A stretch of 64,000 nt of DNA from Rohdeia sp041398665. Its GTDB lineage: Bacteria; Planctomycetota; UBA1135; GCA-002686595. Of the stretch, positions 53,879 to 61,400 are shown in pieces. Every line of letters begins with the position of its first letter. Positions within the stretch are counted from its first letter, which is position 1. Where the stretch lies: NCBI GenBank assembly GCA_041398665.1, contig JAWKUH010000021.1, forward strand, positions 25,181 through 89,180, in the 5' to 3' direction. Below the pieces are notes generated by a model. It was not told where the DNA came from. It made no database searches and saw only the letters and a program-made list of their open reading frames with translations. The position numbers were made by a program, and so were the translations under genes.

Positions 53879-54364
53879 ATGGCCGCGCTCGACCCCCGTC
53901 GCGCCCTCTTCCCGGGCACCTTCGACCCGGTGACCCTCGGGCACCTCGACGTGCTCGAGCGGGCCCGTGCGCGCTTCGACGAGGTGATCGTCGCGGTCGC
54001 CGTGCACCCCACGAAGAAGGCGCTGTTCGGTCGGGAGGAGCGCGTCGAGCTCATCCGCGCCGCCGCACCGGGCGTGCGCGTCGTCACCGCCGACGGGCTG
54101 GTCGTCGACACCTGTCGCGAGCACGGCTGCGGCACGATCGTGCGCGGCGTGCGGCGCGGCGGCGAGTTCGACTACGAGGTCGGGCTCGCGCTCGGCAACC
54201 GCCACCTCGACAGCGGCATCGACACGGTGCTGTTCATCCCCGACCCGACCCTGGCGCACGTCACGAGCTCGCTCGTGCGCGAGATCGCGGGCCTCGGCGG
54301 CGAGACGAAGGGAATGGTGCCGGAGCCCGTCCTCGAAGCGCTCGCGCGCAAGTTCGGCGAGTAG
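53879..54364 (+). CDS. coaD: Phosphopantetheine adenylyltransferase
   Basis: A 161-residue nucleotidyltransferase that transfers AMP from ATP to 4'-phosphopantetheine in coenzyme A synthesis. The HxGH-type motif is GTFDPVTLGH, with PTKKALFGREERVELI in the middle and the SSLVREIA segment corresponding to the ISSTxVRE signature. Length and motif spacing are standard for bacterial CoaD. The start is supported by the box 9 bases upstream. It is separated by 100 bp from the RidA gene in the same direction. Confidence 0.96.
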   Translation: MAALDPRRALFPGTFDPVTLGHLDVLERARARFDEVIVAVAVHPTKKALFGREERVELIRAAAPGVRVVTADGLVVDTCREHGCGTIVRGVRRGGEFDYEVGLALGNRHLDSGIDTVLFIPDPTLAHVTSSLVREIAGLGGETKGMVPEPVLEALARKFGE

Positions 54365-54464
54365 CGCCGGCGATCTCGACGACCGCCGCGGACGCCCCGC
54401 GGCCCGCACGGAAGTACACCGCGCACGTGCCGAACGCCGTGCGCCTCCATCGACGACCACACCC

Positions 54465-54860
54465 ATGTCCAAGAAGAAGATCGAACGCGTCCACACCGAC
54501 CACGCTCCGGCTGCGATCGGCCCCTACAGCCAGGCCGTCAGGACCGGACGCTTCCTGTTCTGCTCGGGGCAGATCGCCCTCGACCCGCAGACCGGTCAGT
54601 TCAGGAGCGGAACGGCGGCGGAGGAGGCCGAGCACTGCCTGAAGAACCTCGGCGAGGTGCTCGAGGCCGGCGGTTCGGGATTCGATCGCGTCGTGCGTTG
54701 CACCGTCTTCCTCGTCGACATGTCGGACTTCGCCGCCGTGAACGAGGTCTACGCCAAGTACTTCACGGGCGACACGCCGCCCTCGCGCGCCTGCGTGGCG
54801 GCGGCGCAGCTCCCGCGCGGTGCGCGCGTCGAGATCGACTGCATCGCGACCTGCGACTGA
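54465..54860 (+). CDS. ridA: RidA-family enamine/imine deaminase
   Basis: A 131-residue trimeric Rid protein that hydrolyses reactive 2-aminoacrylate-type enamines to ketoacids and ammonia. Family stretches are present: AIGPYSQAVRTG, LFCSGQIALDPQTG, CTVFLVDMSDFAAVN and the C-terminal PSRACVAAAQLPRGARVEID, which carries the essential Arg (SRA) and Glu (VEID). A roughly 35-bp gap separates it from ychF, so cotranscription is likely. Confidence 0.94.
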   Translation: MSKKKIERVHTDHAPAAIGPYSQAVRTGRFLFCSGQIALDPQTGQFRSGTAAEEAEHCLKNLGEVLEAGGSGFDRVVRCTVFLVDMSDFAAVNEVYAKYFTGDTPPSRACVAAAQLPRGARVEIDCIATCD

Positions 54861-54895
54861 CCCCGACCACCACCGTTCGAACAGGCACGAGCGTC

Positions 54896-55990
54896 ATGAG
54901 CGTCGCCGCAGGCATCGTCGGACTCCCGAACGTCGGCAAGTCCACCATCTTCAACGCCATCACCGGCGCCGGAGCGAAGAGCGCGAACTACGCGTTCTGC
55001 ACGATCGACCCCAACATCGGGGTCGTCGACGTCCCCGACGAACGGCTCCAGATCCTCCACACGTGGGTCAAGACCCAGCGCGTGATCCCGGCGTCCGTCA
55101 AGGTGGTCGACATCGCGGGCCTCGTGAAGGGAGCGAGCCAGGGCGAGGGCCTCGGCAACAAGTTCCTCGGGAACATCAAGGAGACCGACGCGATCCTCCA
55201 CGTCGTGCGCTGCTTCGAGAACAAGGACATCGAGCACGTGCACGGCGTCGTCGACCCGAAGGCGGACATCGACGTGATCGAGCTCGAGCTCGCGCTGGCC
55301 GACGTCGAGACCCTGGCGCGCGCGCACGAGAGGGTGTCCAAGAAGGCCCGCTCCGGCGACAAGGACTCGATCGTCGAGCGCGACACCTACGCCCGGGCGA
55401 AGGAGCTCCTCGAGGCCGGCACCATGCTGCGCACCGTGGAGTGGAGCGAGAAGGAGCGCGACGCGCTCGAACCGCTCTTCCTCATCACGATGAAGCCCGT
55501 GCTCTACGTCGCGAACGTCGCGGCCGAGCACCTCACGACGGGCTGCGCGCACGTCGACGCGGTGCGCGCGCACGCCGATGCGACGAACAGCGGCGTCGTC
55601 ATGCTCTGCGGCGACATGGAGGGCGAGATCGCCGGACTCGAGCCCGAGGAGCGCGCGGAGTTCATGGCCGAGCTCGGCATCACCGTCTCCGGCCTCGAGC
55701 GCCTCGCGACGGCGACGTACGAGCTGCTCGGCCTCCAGACCTACTTCACCGCCGGCGAGAAGGAGATCCGCGCCTGGACCATCCACCGCGGCACCAAGGC
55801 GCCGCAGGCCGCGGGCGTCATCCACTCCGACTTCGAGAAGCTCTTCATCCGCGCCGAGGTCTACTCCGTCGGCGACATGGAGCAGCTCCACAGCGAGGCC
55901 GCGATCAAGGCCGCGGGCAAGCTGCGGGTCGAGGGCCGCGACTACGTCATGCGCGAGAGCGACGTATGTCACTTCCTGATCGGGAAGTGA
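54896..55990 (+). CDS. ychF: Redox-regulated ATPase YchF (OLA1 family)
   Basis: A 364-residue Obg-like P-loop protein that prefers ATP and associates with ribosomes. Walker A GLPNVGKST, switch II DIAGLVKGAS and the altered G4 element ANVAAE (NxxE instead of NKxD, the reason for ATP preference) are present. It ends with a TGS domain (LQTYFTAGEKEIRAWTIHRG; DYVMRESDVCHFLIGK). Length and sequence are those of a standard YchF. The ATG at 54896 starts directly at the family N-terminus. Confidence 0.96.
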   Translation: MSVAAGIVGLPNVGKSTIFNAITGAGAKSANYAFCTIDPNIGVVDVPDERLQILHTWVKTQRVIPASVKVVDIAGLVKGASQGEGLGNKFLGNIKETDAILHVVRCFENKDIEHVHGVVDPKADIDVIELELALADVETLARAHERVSKKARSGDKDSIVERDTYARAKELLEAGTMLRTVEWSEKERDALEPLFLITMKPVLYVANVAAEHLTTGCAHVDAVRAHADATNSGVVMLCGDMEGEIAGLEPEERAEFMAELGITVSGLERLATATYELLGLQTYFTAGEKEIRAWTIHRGTKAPQAAGVIHSDFEKLFIRAEVYSVGDMEQLHSEAAIKAAGKLRVEGRDYVMRESDVCHFLIGK

Positions 55991-56056
55991 CGCCGGTGCT
56001 CGGGGTCGGCCCGAGGAGGTGCGCCGCGGTCGGTTGCGACCGCGGGCGGACCGCGG

Positions 56057-56062
56057 TAGCTT
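56057..56062 (+). promoter_or_regulatory. -10-like box TAGCTT next to a start codon
   Basis: TAGCTT ends 8 bases before the ATG at 56071; leaderless pattern. It supports the lipoprotein start of the sulfatase. Confidence 0.45.
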
Positions 56063-56070
56063 CGACCGTG

Positions 56071-57707
56071 ATGGAGCGTTCAAGGGGGCGGGGCCTCGTT
56101 CGCACCGTGAGCGCGGCCTTGCTCGCGCTGATGTGGGGCTGCGGCGGGGGCGACGAGATCGGGAGCGGTGCGCCGGGCGACACCGTCGCCGGCGGATCGG
56201 CGCGTACCGGAGTCTCGGCGCGCGAGGAGGCGGGTGCGCCCGACGGCGATTCCGGCGACGCGCGCGGCGACGCTGCGGCCGGGGCGAAGGCGGGGCGCCG
56301 CAAGCCGCGGAACGAGCAACCCGACCTCCTGCTCGTCAGTCTCGACACGCTGCGCGCGGACCGGCTCCACTGCTACGGCAACGAGAACGCGACGTCGCCG
56401 AACATCGACTTCTTCGCGAACAAGGGTCTGCGGTTCGCCGCGTGCATCGCGCCGTCGCCGAACACGGCGCCGAGCCACATGACCCTCTTCACGGGGATCT
56501 CGCCGCTCGCGCACGGCGTCCGCAACACGTCGGTGGGGGACGAGAGTCTGACGCGCGTCAACGCGACGATCCCCCTCATCTCCGAGCTCGTCCAGGAAGC
56601 CGGCTACCAGACGCTGTCCGTCCGCGAGCACGGCCAGCTCGACGGCCGCAAGGGCTTCGACCGGGCTTCGACGAGTCGCGGCTGAAGCGCGGCTTCGGGC
56701 GCATCATCGAGGAGACGGACGACGCACTCGCGAACGCCGACCCGAAGCGCCCGCTGTTCGCCTTCGTCCACACCTACGAGCCGCACGCGCCGTACCTGCC
56801 GCCCGCGGAGTACGAGGGACAGAAGTTCCGCGGACGCTTCACGAAGGACGGGTACCACGGGGAGTTCCGGCGCCGCTACGACGAGATGTCGAAGAAGAGC
56901 GGGCACGACACGGCGTCCGCCGGCGCGTTCCTCAAGAACCCCGAGGGCATGACGGACGAGGACGTGGAGTTCATCCGCGGGCTCTACGACGAGAACGTCC
57001 TGTGGACCGACTCCGGGTTCGGTCGGCTCATCCGGACGTGGTCGCAGCACCGCCGACTGTCGAACACGATCCTCGTGATCGTCTCCGACCACGGCGAGCA
57101 GCTCGGCGAGCACGGCTGGTTCGGTCACGGCGTCGGCGCCTACGCCGAGCTCACGCGCGTCCCGCTCATCATCGTCGTGCCCAAGGGGCCGAACGGCGTG
57201 ATCGAGACGCCGGTCGAGCTCGCGGCGGTCCCCGCGACGATCCTCGAGCTGCTCGGTCTCGACCCGACGCCGGACATGGAGCCGTCGCTGATGCCGTTGC
57301 TGGGCAAGGCGGTGGAGCCGCGCGCGGAGGCGTTCTTCTTCGACGTCGACGGTCCGAACTGGTCGGCGCTGCACCTCGAGCGCCAGGTCGTGCTGTCGCC
57401 GCCGCGCAACGCGAGGGACTCCGTCTACACCGACTGGAACGCGTACATGTGGAACTTCGAGGAGGATCCCGGCGGGATCATCCCGAGGAAGCTCGACGAG
57501 GAGGCGACGCGGTTGCGCGATCTGCTCCTCGACCGAGCGGCGCGCGACCTCGAGTACCAGGCGGAGCGACCGCTCGTGACGATCGCGCGCGAGGAGGACG
57601 CCGGTGAGCGTGCCCTGCTCGAGGAGCTCGGCTACGTCGGCCACTCCGACGAGGGGGACGACGGTGCGCCGCCTCCGAACGACCCGCCGAACGGCGGGGG
57701 ACGCTAG
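56071..57707 (+). CDS. Lipoprotein sulfatase-family hydrolase, frameshifted at about 56.66 kb
   Basis: An alkaline-phosphatase-superfamily hydrolase with a lipobox (MWGC, cysteine 24). The N-terminal half, with SLDTLRADRLHCYGNENATS and SPNTAPSHMTLFTG, ends at a stop at 56685. The rest (DESRLKRGFG onward, with SDHGEQLGEHGWFGHG) is in another phase to 57707. At the join GACCGGGCTTCGAC, one more G would give GFDRGFDESRL. About 545 residues if corrected. The nucleophile position, normally Cys/Ser of CxPSR, reads TAPSH, so a threonine would act without formylglycine conversion, as in phosphoethanolamine transferase-like and some sulfatase-like enzymes. The actual ester cleaved is unknown. Confidence 0.82.
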
Positions 57708-58350
57708 TCGTCCATCGTCCCCTGAGCCGTGCTCCATCCTCGAGGCGCGGCGCGGCCTGCCGGCCGCGCAGAATCGAAACACGGGGCAAGCCGCGCCGCT
57801 TCGGCGGCGAACCACGGAAGATCACAGGGACCCGAAGCGAGATCCTGGCGCACCGCGGCGGCGCTGCGCGCCGTCGAGCGTGACTTCGCGCCGAAGGGCC
57901 ACTCGCATGCGCTCCGAGGCGCGGCGCGGTGCTCGGTCGGAGAATCGCAGCGAATGCGCGCGAACCAGGACAGCTCTGCGCGCCGCCTTGGCGGCGCAGC
58001 GTGGCCTCTGTGTTCTCTGTGCCTCCCTCGGTGAACTCGTGTGCCTTCGGCGCCGAAGGCGCGCGAGCAGCGCCTCGTGGTCCTCTCGAGGCATCGGCGC
58101 GGCCTACCGGCCGCGCGGAATCGAAACACGAAGCACGCGAAGAACCGAGCGCCGCCTCCGGCGGCGGACCACACGGAAGGACGCAGAGAGCCCGCGTGGC
58201 GCGTCGGACGCCCCGCGGGTCCCTGCGTCCGCGCCGCTCGGCGGCGCCTTCGTGCTCTTCGTGGTCCTTCTGCCGTTCCCTTCGTGTTTCCTGCGTGGTC
58301 CTCGGCGCCGAAGGCGCCGAGGCAGCCACTCGCGCTCCGCGGCCCCCGAC
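57708..58350. repeat. Composite intergenic palindromic repeat, cluster D (between convergent genes)
   Basis: Holds the palindrome GCGCGGCCTGCCGGCCGCGC (about 57750-57769) and again GCGCGGCCTACCGGCCGCGC (about 58098-58117), a core GCTCGGTCGGAGAATCGCAG (57931-57950), the arm TCTGTGTTCTCTGTGCCTCC (about 58006-58025), and CACGAAGCACGCGAAG with GCGCCGCCTCCGGCGGCGG (58127-58170). The end module CTTCGTGCTCTTCGTGGTCC to TTTCCTGCGTGG lies at 58248-58298. It fills the whole gap between the sulfatase and the PilX-like gene. No credible gene lies inside. Confidence 0.8.
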
Positions 58351-60147
58351 TCAGTTCGCCGCGACGACCACCACCTCCACACCCATCGGCGTGAACGGCG
58401 GCAGGTTGTCGGGATCGGAGATCAGATCGGGATCGAACGCGAAGTCCCGGTTCGGCGGGTTGTAGAAGTGACCGCCGCCTGCGAAACGGGTCGGGTAGTA
58501 CTTCGACGTCAGCGGGATCACGGTCGAGCCCAGCGTGTGGCACGTGATGCCCGACCAGTTCTCGTGGTAGCGGAGGACGTTGTGGTACCCGCCGTTCTGC
58601 TCCACCCCGTTGACGGCGTCGTACGCCGTCTCGCCGGAGTACACCGAGACGTTGTACGTCGTCTCCGTCGCGTTCGGCAGCGAGCTCGCGTCCTTCGAGT
58701 CGTCCCACGCGTTCGACAGCACGCAGACCTGGTCCGCCATGACCGCCGCGGGCTTCTTGTCGACCGTGTTGTAGTCGCCGCGGATGTAGACCGGCGCCTC
58801 GCTGGCGAACGAGATGGCTCCCGCGAGCTCGGAACCGTTCGTGAGCCGGAACGAGATCACGTCGGTGTCCGGACCGATGCCCGGCGCGCGCAGGTACACG
58901 AGCCCGTTCTCCGGGAAGTGCCCGGTCTTGCCCAGGGCCTCGACGTCGATCACGAGCGTCGGCTCGTCGTTGCCCGCGCCGCCGTCCGCGTACCCGTTGA
59001 ACGTGTCGACCTTGGAGAGCGCGGGGCTCACGGCGGCTGTGAGATCCGTCCCGACGCTGTCCGCGACGCTCCAGTTCGTACCGTCGAAGGTGACGACGAG
59101 GTCGGCCGAGCCGTGGAGCGCGCCCTTCGTGTACGTCCCGGTCCCGGCGGGCACCGCGACGTAGTCGTCGAGTCCCGAGTCGTAGTCGTAGTCGCCGCCG
59201 TCGGTCTCGACGAAGGGCTCGAGCTGCAGCGCGCCGTTGTGGTTGATCGGACGTGCGCCGTGCGAGCGGTCCATCACGGTGTGACCTTCCTCGGTCACGC
59301 CGGTCGCGGGTCCCCAGAGCTCGAGCGCCCGCAGCTCCCAGGGGGCGTAGTCGCCGACGTCGTCCCAGTCGCCGTCGCCGTTGGCGTCGAAGCCGTCGAA
59401 CTCGCTGTCGAAACCGCCGGTCCCGGTCGGCACGCCGGCGCTCGTGAAGTCGGACTCGCGCTCCGCGCCCTCGTACTCCTCGGGGTACGACGGGTCCCAC
59501 GGGTCCGGTACCCACTTCCGGTACTCGATCTGGTGGACGCTCGTCGAGATGCACCAGTTGTGGATGTCGCCGGCGGAGTGGACGTAGTTCGTGTCGAACA
59601 CGAGCCCGTCGCTCGAGCGCACCCACAGGTCACCGTTCGTGTGCACCGGGCCGGAGAGGACCATCTTCGGTCCCGGGTGGATGCGCAGGTCGCCCTCGTA
59701 GAAGACGGCGTACTGGAACAGCGGGATCTGGTGCGCGCGGACGATGCGACGGTGGACGACGCGGGCGCCGTCGACCTCGACGGCGGACTCGATGCCGTAG
59801 ACCGAGAAGAAGCGCTGGTAGCCCTCGGGTGCCTGCTCGATCTCGGGCGCGTGGAGCTCCTCGATCGTGTAGGGAGCGACGTGGTCCGCGATCTCGTACT
59901 CGCCGGTGGTCGGTACCTCGGTGCCGCTGAACAGCGCGGTCTCGAGCGCGGTCTGGCCTGCGTCGAGGGCGGCGCGCGCGAGGAACTCGCCCTCGCAGCG
60001 GGCGCGCTCGACCTCGGACAGGTCGTGCGCGGCGCGCATGGCGCCGGTCATGAGCAGGGCGCCCGCCACGCTCATGAACGAGATGATGAGCGCGATCAGG
60101 ACCAGGACGGCTCCGCGCCTCTCGCGGCGCGCCAGGGACCTATTCAT
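58351..60147 (-). CDS. PilX-like pilus assembly protein
   Basis: A 598-residue protein with a short basic start and one hydrophobic helix (VLVLIALIISFMSVAGALLM) like PilX-type accessory pilins, but without the G/FTLIE cleavage site. A helical stretch (ARCEGEFLARAALDAGQTAL) follows, then a long strand-rich region with MVLSGPVHTNGDLWVRSSDG as in large PilX/DUF4900-like proteins. An insert of Asp/Gly calcium-loop-like repeats (DGFDANGDGDWDDVGD, near residue 250) may bind Ca2+. It is the last gene of a three-gene minor-pilin operon and overlaps the preceding gene by 8 bases. Confidence 0.75.
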   Translation of the reverse strand: MNRSLARRERRGAVLVLIALIISFMSVAGALLMTGAMRAAHDLSEVERARCEGEFLARAALDAGQTALETALFSGTEVPTTGEYEIADHVAPYTIEELHAPEIEQAPEGYQRFFSVYGIESAVEVDGARVVHRRIVRAHQIPLFQYAVFYEGDLRIHPGPKMVLSGPVHTNGDLWVRSSDGLVFDTNYVHSAGDIHNWCISTSVHQIEYRKWVPDPWDPSYPEEYEGAERESDFTSAGVPTGTGGFDSEFDGFDANGDGDWDDVGDYAPWELRALELWGPATGVTEEGHTVMDRSHGARPINHNGALQLEPFVETDGGDYDYDSGLDDYVAVPAGTGTYTKGALHGSADLVVTFDGTNWSVADSVGTDLTAAVSPALSKVDTFNGYADGGAGNDEPTLVIDVEALGKTGHFPENGLVYLRAPGIGPDTDVISFRLTNGSELAGAISFASEAPVYIRGDYNTVDKKPAAVMADQVCVLSNAWDDSKDASSLPNATETTYNVSVYSGETAYDAVNGVEQNGGYHNVLRYHENWSGITCHTLGSTVIPLTSKYYPTRFAGGGHFYNPPNRDFAFDPDLISDPDNLPPFTPMGVEVVVVAAN

Positions 60148-60799
60148 CGCTCGAACTCCCGTTCGGCATGCGCACGATGCGCGTCAGTCGGAGCGTCTGC
60201 CTCGCGTCGCGGGCGCCCTGGAGCTCGAGGGTCACGCGCAGGCAGTCGAGAGGGATGTCGAACCCCGACGACGCCGCGTCGTCGACCACGAAGCGCCTGA
60301 CGTTGCGCGCGATCACGCGGCCGGGTTGGCCGTCCACGCGGCGCTCGAGGGCGTTGCTGCCGCTGCCGTCGGGCACGAGCGCGAACGAGATGCGTTCGGG
60401 GCTCCAGTCGATCGCCTCGAAGTCCTCGTCGAGGTCGGGCCAGCCGTCGCCGTCCGCGTCGAGCGGGACGACGACGTTGATCTCGCGCGCCGTCCTTCCC
60501 TGCTCGGCGCGGATCGCGCGCGCGTGGGGGTGGACCGCGTCGGGGTCGTCGACGTCGTCCTCCTCGACGAACCACGGGTAGTCGACGCCGCCGACGCTGA
60601 CCCAGCCCGTCGTCTCGAGCGTGCTCGTGACGATGCTCATCGCGGTGTCCGCGCGGCGGAGCATGTCGGCGCGTTCCTCGGCGAGGTCGACGTCCTCGTC
60701 CGAGGCCGTCACCGAGATGAAGCAGGCCCCGACGAGGATCGGGAAGATCGCCACCGCGATCAGGGTCTCGATCAGCGTGTGTCCGGCGCGGGCGTTCAT
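60140..60799 (-). CDS. Minor prepilin (PilW/GspJ-like)
   Basis: A 219-residue prepilin: MNARAG leader, cleavage after G6, mature HTLIETLIAVAIFPILVGAC with Glu at +5. The globular part contains DADGDGWPDLDEDFE, an acidic repeat like a calcium-binding loop. Size and order (second in the operon) fit a PilW/GspJ-type minor pilin that caps or primes the fibre. Its ATG overlaps the stop of the upstream pilin gene by 4 bases, and its 3' end overlaps the PilX-like gene by 8, so all three are coupled. Confidence 0.82.
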   Translation of the reverse strand: MNARAGHTLIETLIAVAIFPILVGACFISVTASDEDVDLAEERADMLRRADTAMSIVTSTLETTGWVSVGGVDYPWFVEEDDVDDPDAVHPHARAIRAEQGRTAREINVVVPLDADGDGWPDLDEDFEAIDWSPERISFALVPDGSGSNALERRVDGQPGRVIARNVRRFVVDDAASSGFDIPLDCLRVTLELQGARDARQTLRLTRIVRMPNGSSSDE

Positions 60800-61230
60800 C
60801 GCTTCACCACCGTGCACATCTCGAGCGAACGGACGGAGCCGTCCGCCGCGTTCCACTCCGTGACGACGCGGACGGGCAGCAGCGTCGGCGCCTCGTCCCC
60901 GGTCGTGTAGCCCGGGTACTCGACGGTCGTGCGCTGCTCGGACAGCACGAACTCGACGGTGTCCGACGCGGCGAGCGCACCGGGCGCGAAGTCGCCGTCC
61001 TCGTCGAGCAGGTCCGCGGGTTCCTCCTCGCGGATGGCCGCCAGCACCGAGCGCAGGTGCGCGCTCGCCGCCAGCGTCTCCTCGCTGTAGCGCCGCAGCG
61101 CGTGCGACCGCGCCGACTGGAGCGCGGCGGCCGTCGCCCCGATGGTCAGGAGGACCGCGGCCACCATGAGTTCGACGATGGTCGAGCCGCGGCGGGGGCG
61201 GGCCGCGGACCTTCTGCTTCGGGGCTGCAC
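60796..61230 (-). CDS. Minor prepilin (PilV/GspI-like)
   Basis: A 144-residue prepilin with a basic leader ending RPRRG (G15) and mature STIVELMVAAVLLTIGATAA with Glu at +5. The small globular remainder fits the smallest minor pilins (PilV/GspI type). It is the first gene of the 61.2-58.35 kb operon, with a GTG start. It lies 170 bp downstream of the ribonucleotide reductase gene on the same strand; that gap shows no clear promoter or terminator. The prepilin peptidase is encoded far away at 12.2 kb. Confidence 0.82.
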   Translation of the reverse strand: MQPRSRRSAARPRRGSTIVELMVAAVLLTIGATAAALQSARSHALRRYSEETLAASAHLRSVLAAIREEEPADLLDEDGDFAPGALAASDTVEFVLSEQRTTVEYPGYTTGDEAPTLLPVRVVTEWNAADGSVRSLEMCTVVKR

Positions 61231-61400
61231 GGGGGACTCGATCGGCAGGTTCGCGGCGGAACCTTTGTCCCTTCGCGGCGCCGTCCCTCACCCGTGCAGG
61301 CCCCGCCGGGTGGTGACGCTCGTCCGCTCGGGGAGCGCCCGGTGGCTCCGAGGGGCGCCGCGGCGTTCCGTCGGCCCCCGGCGACCTCGGCCGGGACCGC

